Notes under the pieces: generated by a model
Databases searched by the model: none
What the model was told of the DNA's origin: nothing
Seen by the model: only the letters and a program-made list of their open reading frames with translations
Position numbers and translations under genes: made by a program
Shown: positions 8,932-17,109 of the stretch, piece by piece
How the letters are laid out: each line of letters opens with the position of its first letter
How positions within the stretch are numbered: position 1 is the stretch's first letter
NCBI RefSeq assembly: GCF_041052385.1
Contig: NZ_CP163439.1
Location: 9,165,001 to 9,229,000 of the forward strand
Direction of reading: 5' to 3'
Length of the DNA: 64,000 nt
Source: Streptomyces sp. R28
Lineage (GTDB): Bacteria; Actinomycetota; Actinomycetes; Streptomycetales; Streptomycetaceae

Positions 8932-8966
8932 ATGAGGAGGCCCTCCCCGAGAGGGACGCTGTTGGT
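8932..8966 (+). repeat. Left terminal inverted repeat of the IS
   Basis: 35 bp beginning ATGAGGAGGCCCTCCCC and ending GGACGCTGTTGGT. It matches the reverse complement of 10710-10744 except for the five central bases (GAGAG here). Confidence 0.9.
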
Positions 8967-8971
8967 TGATT

Positions 8972-9002
8972 CCGCCCTGCTGGATCTCATCCAGCAGGGC
9001 GG
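8972..9002 (-). terminator. Perfect 14-bp stem-loop at the transposase 3' end
   Basis: Arms CCGCCCTGCTGGAT and ATCCAGCAGGGCGG with a CTC loop. The transposase stop codon lies in the hairpin. It would terminate transposase transcription and shield the IS end from read-through. Confidence 0.75.
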
Positions 9003-10662
9003 AGTGCTGGGAAGGGGGGAACGCGGGTCTTGGCGAGTGGTCTGCCGGTGAGCCAGGCATCGATGCGGGCGAGGTTGACGGCGGCGCCAGTGAAGTGGTG
9101 CTGCAACTGGGTCTTGGCGAGGCCGCGATAGCGGGATCTGCGCAGGCCGAACGCCTGGACGCCCTGTGAGACGGTGCCCTCGACGCCGGCTCGGTGTCCG
9201 TAGCGGCGGCGCCAGTGGTCGGTGTCCTGCTCGACCCGGGCCTGCTGAAGGATGTCGTGCTCGGTCTTCGGTCTCAGGGTCAGGTTGCGGCCGGTCCTGG
9301 AGCTGGTGCACGAGGTCCGCAGTTCGCAGGGGTCGCAGTGCCGGGCGGCGAACCGGACCCGGGTGACCGGAGCATCGAACTGGCTCCGGGCTCCCCGCCA
9401 GACGACGCTGGTCTGTCCGCCGGGGCAGACGGCCTGGCGCTGGTCCCAGTCGATGGTGAAGCGGGTGTTGCCGAAGATGTCTCCGGTGGCCTGTGCCTTC
9501 ACGGTGGTGGACTTGACCGGGCCGACCAGCTCGATGCCGTGATCGCGGCGGGCATGGTGGATCTGTTCGGCGTCGATATATCCGGCGACCAGGTGCTCGT
9601 CCGCAAGCAGGCCGCGTCCGGCCAAGGCGGTGTGGATGTCCTCCAGGACGAGGACGTCGTTGACGGGTGCCGGCGTGGTGCGAACGTGGGTGATCAGATG
9701 CGGGGCATCGGGCTCGCAGGTCTCGCTGAGGTGGACTTTGCAACCGGACCAGCCCAGATCCCGTTTCGAACCAGTGCGGGCCTCGGGCTCGTGGGGGTCC
9801 GTAAGCGGACCGCGCCCGGCGGGAGGTCCTTCGTCCCGCGCCGGCGCACGGTGCCCTCGACGTGGTGAAACTGCTGCACCCAGGTCTGCCGCAGGAACTC
9901 CACCGCGGGCAGGCTTCGCAACGAAGGCGGTGACACAGCCGACCAGACGGCCTCCAGCAGCGTCATGCCGTCGGTCCCCCACTGGTCGGCGTGCTCGACG
10001 CGGGCCGCCCACCGGGACGCGAAACGACTGTCCTCCGGCCTGGCCGAGTAGCGGTCGAACCACTCCGGCGGCGCCACCGTCACCAGCCAGTCCCCGGCCG
10101 CCTCCGCCACCTGGTTCAATACCGCACGCAGGGTCTCGACCACGAACTCCAAGCGGTTCAGGTCTCTCGTCGCGGCCAGCACGTGGGTGGCATCCGTGCG
10201 CTGCCGCCCGCCCGCCTTGACCAGCCCTACCTCGGCGGCCGCCCGGAGCACGGCATCGAACACCATCTGGCCGGCCTCGCCTTCGACCAGCCGAGCACGG
10301 AACTCGCTGAGCACCGAATAGTCGAATCCGGTGTCGGCCAGCTCCAGCGAGAGGGCGTACTTCCAGTCCAGACGCGAGCGGACCGCATGCGCGGCCTGCC
10401 GGTCGGTCAGCCCCTCGGCGAACTGCAACACCGACACCAGCGCGAGCCTTGCCGGAGACACCACCGGCCGCCCCCGGGCCGGGAACAGCTCCTCGAAATC
10501 GGCATCCGAGAACACCGGCCCGAGCGCGTCCCGCACCCGCATCACCAGACAGCCCTTCGTAAACACCGCACGCGCCAGCCGAGCCGTCTCCTCCGGGATC
10601 TCCCCCAGAACCACCCCACGCAACGACACCGAACCCACCCTCAACACGACGACGGCCTGCAC
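8987..10662 (-). pseudogene. IS1182-type transposase, frameshifted
   Basis: The N-terminal part (from 10662 down to about 9805) has the DUF772-type region SVLQFAEGLTDRQAAHAVR and LSEFRARLVEGE. The rest, one frame away, has SKRDLGWSGCKVHLSE, DIFGNTRF, CDPCELR and HRAGVEGTVSQGVQAFGLR, the DDE C-terminal half. The frames join cleanly if one C is restored in the CGC(C)TTACGG context near 9804, giving an intact protein of about 558 residues, the normal length. No classical slippery heptamer is obvious, so a deletion is likelier than programmed frameshifting. Confidence 0.85.
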
Positions 10663-10709
10663 GACCCCAACGGGATCGCACAGGCCGTCATCACGCCCGC
10701 ACCCGATTT

Positions 10710-10744
10710 ACCAACAGCGTCCGAGAGGGGGAGGGCCTCCTCAT
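10710..10744 (-). repeat. Right terminal inverted repeat of the IS
   Basis: 35 bp. On the reverse strand it starts and ends as the left repeat does but has CTCTC in place of the central GAGAG. Confidence 0.9.
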
Positions 10745-10756
10745 GTACGCGACTGG

Positions 10757-12145
10757 TCAGCGCGCGAGATGTGGTGCTGACGTCCGCCCCGGCTGTCGCA
10801 GCAGCAACGCGATCGCCGCCGCCACCAGCGACACGCCCCCGGCCAGCGCGTACGCGCCGTCGTAGCCCCAGGCCGCGACCACCATGGAGCCCAGGCCGCC
10901 ACCGAACAGGCCGCTGATCAGCTTGCCGCTGTAGACGAGGCCGTAGTTGGTGGCGTTGTAGTTCTCCCCGAAGTAGTCCGGGGTGAGCGCCGCGAAGAGC
11001 GGGTAGAACGCGCCGCCGCCGAAGCCGGAGAGGAACGCGAAGGACAGGAACAGCCATTCGCTCTTCAGGTCTCCTGCCCAGATCACACCGAACTGGGCGA
11101 GACCCAGCACGACGATGACGAACACCAGGGTCGACCTGCGGCCCCAACGGTCGGAGAGCCAGCCCACGACGCCGCGGCCGATGCCGTTGATAACCGCCAT
11201 CACACCCATCGACCACGCCGCGACCAGTGGGCCGAAGCCGACCTCCTTGGCGTAGCCGACCTGGAAGGAGATGCCGAAGATCGACACACCCGCGGTCAGC
11301 ACGACGGCCAGCCACATCAGCGGCAGCATGCCCGTCCTGATGGCCTCCCGGGGCGTGTACTGCTTCACGGCCGGAGGGTTCTTGGCCAGGCTCGTCGCGT
11401 TCTTCCGGTCGCTCGTGTACGTCAGCGGATCGACGTCCGATGGCCACCAGTTCTTCGGGGGGTCCTTGAAGAAGAACGCGCATCCCAGGACGACGATCAT
11501 GATGTAGCAGCCGATCAGGTCCAGCACCCGGTGGTAGTTCGCGGTGTCGAACCCGTAGTTGAAGATGAAGATGAACGGCAGCGATCCGTACGCGAACCCG
11601 CCATTGACGAACCCGGTCCGCGCGCCGCGCCGCTCGGGGAACCACTTGCCGACCATGTTGATGCAGGTCGCGTAGATCAGGCCGGCGCCGATGCCACCGA
11701 TGACGCCGAAGCCGAGGATGGCGAGCCAGACGTTGTCCAGGTGCGACAGGGCGAGGAAGCCCAGCAGACACAGGCCCGAGCCGGCGTACATCGCCGTGCG
11801 GGCCGTCAGGATGCCCTTCTCCCGTAGCCAGCCCGCCGGGAAGGCGATGCCGGCCTGGAAGAACACCCAGACGCTGAGGATCCAGAAGGTGTTGCTCTGC
11901 GTCCAGCCGTGCGCGTGGGACAGGGTGTCCTCCGCGGAGCCGTACGCGTACTCGAAGACGCTGATGGCCATCATGGCGATCCATGGCAGATACACCATGA
12001 GCTTGCGGGAGTGGCCGAGGATGTCGCGGTCGGTCTCGCCGACGCGGTAGACGCGGCCTCGCGCGTCGGTCACTTCGCGGTAGGGACGGTGTGCGGCGTC
12101 GGAGTGGGTGGACGAGCTGCTTGCAGCGTACGGATCTGCCGTCAT
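10757..12145 (-). CDS. OFA-family MFS antiporter (oxalate/formate type), copy 2
   Basis: A 462-residue major facilitator with about 12 hydrophobic segments. OFA-type features include GGIGAGLIYATCINMVGKWF, RTGFVNGGFAYGSLPF, GIGRGVVGWLSDRWGRR and ALTPDYFGENYNATNYG. Its N-terminus (REVTDARGRVYRVGETDRDI) closely matches that of the adjacent upstream paralogue, indicating tandem duplication. The ATG at 12145 directly abuts the upstream stop. Linkage to frc and oxc suggests uptake of oxalate, possibly in exchange for formate. It is the last cistron of the operon; the IS inverted repeat lies 13 bp downstream. Confidence 0.9.
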   Translation of the reverse strand: MTADPYAASSSSTHSDAAHRPYREVTDARGRVYRVGETDRDILGHSRKLMVYLPWIAMMAISVFEYAYGSAEDTLSHAHGWTQSNTFWILSVWVFFQAGIAFPAGWLREKGILTARTAMYAGSGLCLLGFLALSHLDNVWLAILGFGVIGGIGAGLIYATCINMVGKWFPERRGARTGFVNGGFAYGSLPFIFIFNYGFDTANYHRVLDLIGCYIMIVVLGCAFFFKDPPKNWWPSDVDPLTYTSDRKNATSLAKNPPAVKQYTPREAIRTGMLPLMWLAVVLTAGVSIFGISFQVGYAKEVGFGPLVAAWSMGVMAVINGIGRGVVGWLSDRWGRRSTLVFVIVVLGLAQFGVIWAGDLKSEWLFLSFAFLSGFGGGAFYPLFAALTPDYFGENYNATNYGLVYSGKLISGLFGGGLGSMVVAAWGYDGAYALAGGVSLVAAAIALLLRQPGRTSAPHLAR

Positions 12146-12146
12146 G

Positions 12147-13532
12147 TCAGGCCATGTCCTCGCCGAGCGGTTGTGGGTTGGGAGCGATGCGCGTTTCCTT
12201 GTCGCGTCCCGGCGGGCTGAGGAACAGCGCCACGCAGCCGGCGAAGAGCGAGATCGAGCCGGCCAGGATGAAGGCGCCGGAGTGTCCCCAGGCGCCGACG
12301 ACCACGGCGCCCATACCCGCGCCCAGGCCGGAGACGAGCTTGGCGCTGTAGACCATGCCGTAGTTGGACGCGTTGTTGTTCTCGCCGAAGTAGTCGGCGG
12401 TGAGCGCCGCGAACATCGGGAAGATGGCGCCGCCGCCGAAGCCGGAGATCGCGGAGAAGACCAGGAACAGCGTCAGGTTCTTGCTCTCGGCCGCCCAGAG
12501 GATGCCGTATTGGGCGAGGCCCAGGATGAGGCAGACGGCGAGCAGGCACCGCTTACGGCCATACAGGTCCGAGAGCCAGCCGATGACGCCGCGGCCGGTA
12601 CCGTTGACGACCGCCTTGAGGGACATCGCCGTGGCCACGATCCCGCCCGCGAATCCGGCCTCCTCGCCGATGTCCACCTGGAAGGCGATACCGAAGATGT
12701 TCACGCCGGACGTGCACGCCAGGCAGAACCACATCAGGGCCACCCGGCCCGTCTTCCACGCCTCCTTGGGGGAGTACTGGTGGACCGCGGGCGGGTTCAT
12801 CCGCAGCGAGCGGGCCGCGCGCGGGTCGTTCGGCGGGTTGAGCGGGTCGATCGAGGCGGGCCACCAGTTCTTCGGCGGGTCCTTGAAGAAGTATCCGGAG
12901 CACGCGACGATTCCGGCCAGGAACACACCCACCGAGACCAGCACCCAGCGGAAGTTGGTCAGGTCCATGTAGCCGTTGAAGAGGAAGACGAAGGGCACCG
13001 AGCCGTAGGCGAAACCGCCGTTGACGAAGCCGGTCTTGCCGCCCTTGCGCTCCGGATACCACTTGCCCACCATGTTGACGCAGGTGGCGTACACCATGCC
13101 CGCGCCCATGCCGCTGAACATGCTGAAGCCGATGTAGGCGAAGACGACATGCGGGGCGAAGGCCAGCGACAGATAGCCGAGCAACGTGCCCGTGGCGCCG
13201 CACATCATCGCCCAGCGGGCCGGCAGTTTCCCGCTCTCACGCAGCTTGCCCGCGGGGAAGGCCACCGCGGCCTGGAAGAAGACCCACACGGTCATCATCC
13301 AGAAGATGTGCATGCTGTTCCATTGGTGCGCCGTGTGCAGGGTGTCCTCGGCGGACGCGAACGCGTACTCGGCGGAGGAGATGCCCATCATGCCGATCCA
13401 GGGCAGGATCACCATCCACTTGCGTTTGCGCCCCATGATGTCGATGTCGGACTCACCGACGCGATAGACGCGTCCGTTCTTGTCGGTCACCTCCCGATAG
13501 GCGGCGACCCGTGGAACGTCGGTTGTGGTCAC
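12147..13532 (-). CDS. OFA-family MFS antiporter (oxalate/formate type), copy 1
   Basis: A 461-residue paralogue of the next gene, with matching motifs (SGMGAGMVYATCVNMVGKWY, KTGFVNGGFAYGSVPF, TGRGVIGWLSDLYGRKR, ALTADYFGENNNASNYG). The GTG at 13532 is chosen because homology with the sister protein begins just after it and AGGGG lies upstream; the open frame to 13625 adds unrelated residues. A 165-bp gap separates it from the CoA-ligase gene, so an extra promoter is possible. Two near-identical antiporters may differ in substrate, direction or affinity. Confidence 0.9.
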   Translation of the reverse strand: MTTTDVPRVAAYREVTDKNGRVYRVGESDIDIMGRKRKWMVILPWIGMMGISSAEYAFASAEDTLHTAHQWNSMHIFWMMTVWVFFQAAVAFPAGKLRESGKLPARWAMMCGATGTLLGYLSLAFAPHVVFAYIGFSMFSGMGAGMVYATCVNMVGKWYPERKGGKTGFVNGGFAYGSVPFVFLFNGYMDLTNFRWVLVSVGVFLAGIVACSGYFFKDPPKNWWPASIDPLNPPNDPRAARSLRMNPPAVHQYSPKEAWKTGRVALMWFCLACTSGVNIFGIAFQVDIGEEAGFAGGIVATAMSLKAVVNGTGRGVIGWLSDLYGRKRCLLAVCLILGLAQYGILWAAESKNLTLFLVFSAISGFGGGAIFPMFAALTADYFGENNNASNYGMVYSAKLVSGLGAGMGAVVVGAWGHSGAFILAGSISLFAGCVALFLSPPGRDKETRIAPNPQPLGEDMA

Positions 13533-13680
13533 GTTAGTTGCACCCCTTGCGTCGAAAGTTCTGGCCAGCGCCCCCTGTCCAATGCCTTTCGTGTGCGCAC
13601 GGGTCCCGGGTCGGCCGACGCGCACCGTCGGCCGACCCGCGCTCGGATCACCTCATGAACCGCCCCCCCCCAACATCCCG

Positions 13681-13728
13681 CCCGTCTCCCACCACCGCCC
13701 TACCGGAGGGGCCTTCGGCCCCCCAGCC
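13681..13728. repeat. Copy A of a short repeat shared with 21086-21136
   Basis: The 21-nt stretch 13681-13701 (CCCGTCTCCCACCACC then an N and CCCT) recurs with one mismatch at 21086-21106. In both places it is followed by a GC hairpin; here GGGGCC-TTC-GGCCCC. It overlaps the last codons and stop of the CoA-ligase gene and may act as its terminator. Confidence 0.55.
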
Positions 13729-15853
13729 CTTCTGCCGCCCGAGCCCAGCGGTACTTCGCGCCGAGCGCGGCCACCGGCTTCTCGGTGGTGTACGGGTATG
13801 CCACGACCCCCCGCTCGTACAGGTACTGGCAGGCCTCCTCGACCTCGACGTCGCCCGCGAGCGACGCGACGACGGGCTTCTCCATGCCGCGCTCCCGGAA
13901 TTCGGCCACCACGCGCGCGGTGAGTTCGGCGAAGACCATCGGGGGAGTGACGATGGTGTGCCAGTAGCCCAGGACCAGCGCGTGGATGCGGGGATCCTCC
14001 AGACCGAGCCGGATCGTCGCCTCGTACGTCGACGGCGGCTCGCCCCCCGTGATGTCCACCGGGTTGCCCGCGGCCCCGAAGGGCGGAATGAACTTCCGGA
14101 AGGCCTCGTCCAGGTCCGGCGGGATCTCCATCAGGGAAAGCCCGTTGTCGGTCACGGCGTCCGACAGCAGTACGCCGCTGCCGCCGGCCCCCGTGATGAT
14201 CACGATGTTGTCGCCCTTGGGGGCGGGAAGCACCGGCAACGCGCGCGCGTACTCCAGCATTTCGTTCAGTCCGGGTGCACGGATGACGCCGGCCTGCTTC
14301 AGGATGTCCTCGTACACGGCGTCGTCGCCGGCGAGGGCTCCGGTGTGGGAACCTGCGGCCTTGGCGCCCGCCGCCGTACGCCCCGCCTTGAGGACCACGA
14401 CCGGCTTCTTCGGTACGGTCGCGCGCGCGGCCTCGACGAAGGCGCGCCCGTCCTTGAGGTCCTCGAGGTGCATCGCGATGCACTGGGTGTTCGGGTCCTC
14501 GCCGAACCAGGTCAGCAGGTCGTCCTCGTCCAGGTCCGACTTGTTGCCGAGGCCCACGATCGCCGACACGCCCGTCTTCGTGGTCCGCGCGAAGCCCAGG
14601 ATGGCCATGCCGATGCCGCCGGACTGCGAGGTCAGCGCCACCCCGCCCTTGACGTCGTACGGCGTGCAGAACGTGGCGCACAGGTCCTGCCATGTCGAGT
14701 AGTAGCCGTAGATGTTCGGTCCGAGGAGGCGGATGCCGTGCCGCTCGGCGATCTCCACGATCTCCGCCTGGAGTTCGTGCTCGCCGGTCTCCGCGAACCC
14801 GGAGGGGATCAGCACGGCGTTCGGGATCTTCTTGCGTCCCACCTCCTCCAGGGCCGAGGCCACGAACTTGGCGGGGATAGCGAAGACCGCCACATCCACC
14901 TCACCGGGAACGTCCGTGACACTCTTGTACGCCTTGCGGCCCAGAATGTCATCGGCCTTGGGGTTCACCGGTTGGATGTCCCCGGCGAAACCACCGTCGA
15001 TGAGGTTGCGCATCACCGAATTGCCGATCTTGCCCTGCTCGTTGGACGCCCCGATCACGGCGACCGACGACGGCTGCATCAGCCGGCGCATGGAGGTGAG
15101 GATCTCGTCGCGCGAGTAGCGGCGGCGCTGCTTCGCCGGTGCTTCGGAGAGGATCACGCGGATGTCGGCGGCGACCGCGCCCTCCGCGGTGGCGATCACC
15201 GGGTTGAGGTCCACCTCGGCGATCTCCGGGAAGTCCGCGACCAGCTGCGACACCCGGCGGATCTGCTCGGCTATCGCCCACCGGTCCACGGCTGCCTGGC
15301 CACGCACCCCGTGCAGGATCTCCGCCGCCCGGATCGAGTCCAGCATGGACAGCGCCTCGTCGGCGCTCACGGGAGCGAGCCGGAAGGTGACGTCCTTGAG
15401 GACCTCGACGAGCACCCCGCCGAGCCCGAAGGCGACGACCTTCCCGAATGTCGGGTCGGTGACCGCGCCGACGATGACCTCCTGCCCCTGCGGGAGCAGT
15501 TCCTGGACCTGTACGCCCGCGATACGGGCATCCGCGTTGTACGCACGCGCGTTGTCGATGATCTTGTGGAACGCGGACCGTACGTCCGTCGCGCCCTCGA
15601 CGCCCACGATCACTCCGCCGGCGTCGGTCTTGTGGAGGATGTCGGGCGAGACGATCTTCATGACGACCGGTCCGCCGAAGCGCGCCGCGTACGCCACCGC
15701 CTCGTCGACGTCGGTCGCGAGCTCCTCGCCCGGTACGGCTATCCCGTACGCGTCGGCGATCAGCTTGCCCTCGGGCGCGGTCAGCGCCGTGCGCCCATCC
15801 GCCCGCACGGAGTCGAGGAGCGTGCGCACCCTCAGGGCACGGTCTTCGGCCAT
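13700..15853 (-). CDS. ADP-forming acetate/acyl-CoA ligase, fused subunits
   Basis: A 717-residue fusion in the order ATP-grasp (about 15-225, with VVMKIVSPDILHKTDAGGV), CoA-binding Rossmann domain (about 250-350, SSVAVIGASNEQGKIGN) and ligase-CoA domains (about 370-700). LTSQSGGIGMAILG and GSHTGALAGDD are visible; the latter carries the His phosphorylated in ADP-forming acetyl-CoA synthetases. Starts GTG 15856 and ATG 15853 both touch the frc stop. Located downstream of oxc and frc, it could make oxalyl-CoA or salvage formyl- or acetyl-CoA energy as ATP; the substrate is inferred only. Confidence 0.87.
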   Translation of the reverse strand: MAEDRALRVRTLLDSVRADGRTALTAPEGKLIADAYGIAVPGEELATDVDEAVAYAARFGGPVVMKIVSPDILHKTDAGGVIVGVEGATDVRSAFHKIIDNARAYNADARIAGVQVQELLPQGQEVIVGAVTDPTFGKVVAFGLGGVLVEVLKDVTFRLAPVSADEALSMLDSIRAAEILHGVRGQAAVDRWAIAEQIRRVSQLVADFPEIAEVDLNPVIATAEGAVAADIRVILSEAPAKQRRRYSRDEILTSMRRLMQPSSVAVIGASNEQGKIGNSVMRNLIDGGFAGDIQPVNPKADDILGRKAYKSVTDVPGEVDVAVFAIPAKFVASALEEVGRKKIPNAVLIPSGFAETGEHELQAEIVEIAERHGIRLLGPNIYGYYSTWQDLCATFCTPYDVKGGVALTSQSGGIGMAILGFARTTKTGVSAIVGLGNKSDLDEDDLLTWFGEDPNTQCIAMHLEDLKDGRAFVEAARATVPKKPVVVLKAGRTAAGAKAAGSHTGALAGDDAVYEDILKQAGVIRAPGLNEMLEYARALPVLPAPKGDNIVIITGAGGSGVLLSDAVTDNGLSLMEIPPDLDEAFRKFIPPFGAAGNPVDITGGEPPSTYEATIRLGLEDPRIHALVLGYWHTIVTPPMVFAELTARVVAEFRERGMEKPVVASLAGDVEVEEACQYLYERGVVAYPYTTEKPVAALGAKYRWARAAEGLGGRRPLR

Positions 15854-15857
15854 CACG

Positions 15858-17099
15858 TCAGATCACTCCGTTCGACTTGAGCAGGCGCAGTTCCTCGTCG
15901 CCGAGGCCGAGCTCGCCGATGTAGACCTCTTCGTTGTGCTGGCCGAGCAGCGGTGAACTGGACACCTCGACGGGGGAGTCAGAGAGCTTGAGCGGGCTGC
16001 CGACGGTCACGAACTCGCCGCGCTCGGGGTGCGGCACGGTGACGACCATCTCGTTGGCGACCAGCGAGGAGTCCTCGATGATCTCCTTGGTGGACAGGAT
16101 CGGCCCGCACGGGATGTTGTGTGCGTTGAGCCGCTCCAGGACCTCCCACTTGGGCAGGGTCGAGGACCACTCCTCGATCAGCTGGAACATCTTGTTGAGC
16201 TTGGGCAGCCGGGCTTCCGGCGTCGCCCACTCGGGATCGTCGGCGAGCTCGGGCCGGCCGATGAGCTCGCTGATCGGCTGCCAGCCGACGGGCTGCACGA
16301 TGACGTACACGTAGTCGTTCGGGCCGCCCGGCGCGCACTTGACCGCCCAGCCGGGCTGACCGCCGCCGGACGCGTTTCCCGAGCGGGGAACTTCCGTGCC
16401 GAAGTCCTCGTTCGGATATTCAGCAAGCGGCCCATGTGCCAGGCGCTGCTGGTCCCTCAGCTTGACCCGGCACAGGTTGAGTACAGCGTGCTGCATGGCC
16501 ACGTTGACCCGCTGCCCACGCCCGGTGTTCTCGCGCTGGAACAGAGCCGCGAGAATCCCCGCGACGGCGTGCACACCCGTCCCCGAGTCCCCGATCTGGG
16601 CTCCCGTCGCCAGCGGCGGCCCGTCCTCGAAACCGGTGGTCGACATCGACCCGCCCATGGCCTGCGCGACGACTTCGTACGCCTTGAAGTTGGTGTACGG
16701 GCCGTCCCCGAACCCCTTGATGGAGGCATAGACGATACGCGGATTGATCTCCTGGATGCGGTCCCAGGTGAAGCCCATCCGGTCGACCGCGCCCGGTCCG
16801 AAGTTCTCGACCATGACGTCGGAACGCCGGATCAGCTCGGTGAGGATCTCCTTGCCGCGCTCGGTCTTGGTGTTGAGGGTGATGCTCCGCTTATTGCAGT
16901 TGAGCATCGTGAAGTAGAGGGAGTCGACGTCCGGGACGTCGCGCAACTGCTTGCGCGTGATGTCACCGCTCGGCGCCTCCAGCTTGACGACGTCCGCGCC
17001 GAGCCAGGCGAGCAGCTGGGTCGCGGAGGGACCGGACTGGACGTGGGTCATGTCCAGGACGCGGATGCCTTCGAGAGCCTTGGTCGGCGTACCAGTCAT
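15858..17099 (-). CDS. frc: Formyl-CoA:oxalate CoA-transferase
   Basis: A class III CoA-transferase of 413 residues. VLDMTHVQSGPSATQ, the VDSLYFTMLNCNKRSITL stretch, VMVENFGPGAVDRMGFTW and IGDSGTGVH closely follow the Oxalobacter enzyme. D171 in IGDSGTG corresponds to the catalytic Asp that forms the aspartyl-CoA intermediate. The reaction moves CoA from formyl-CoA (or succinyl-CoA) to oxalate. ATG 17099 has GAGG 8 nt upstream; GTG 17108 is an in-frame alternative. It follows oxc after about 10 nt and overlaps the ligase region, so it is an operon member. Confidence 0.93.
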   Translation of the reverse strand: MTGTPTKALEGIRVLDMTHVQSGPSATQLLAWLGADVVKLEAPSGDITRKQLRDVPDVDSLYFTMLNCNKRSITLNTKTERGKEILTELIRRSDVMVENFGPGAVDRMGFTWDRIQEINPRIVYASIKGFGDGPYTNFKAYEVVAQAMGGSMSTTGFEDGPPLATGAQIGDSGTGVHAVAGILAALFQRENTGRGQRVNVAMQHAVLNLCRVKLRDQQRLAHGPLAEYPNEDFGTEVPRSGNASGGGQPGWAVKCAPGGPNDYVYVIVQPVGWQPISELIGRPELADDPEWATPEARLPKLNKMFQLIEEWSSTLPKWEVLERLNAHNIPCGPILSTKEIIEDSSLVANEMVVTVPHPERGEFVTVGSPLKLSDSPVEVSSSPLLGQHNEEVYIGELGLGDEELRLLKSNGVI

Positions 17100-17109
17100 G
17101 GAGGCCACC

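Larger units (their letters stand above)
8932..10744. mobile_element. IS1182-family insertion sequence
   Basis: A 1.8-kb element bounded by 35-bp terminal inverted repeats, with one transposase gene reading right to left. It separates the ebo-like locus from the oxalate locus. Flanking bases show no convincing target-site duplication. The transposase frame is interrupted (see pseudogene), so this copy is probably not self-mobile. Confidence 0.9.

Noticed and set aside
8922..10754. Target-site duplication flanking the IS
   Set aside because: Flanking bases (CCGACA left, GTACGC right) do not match.
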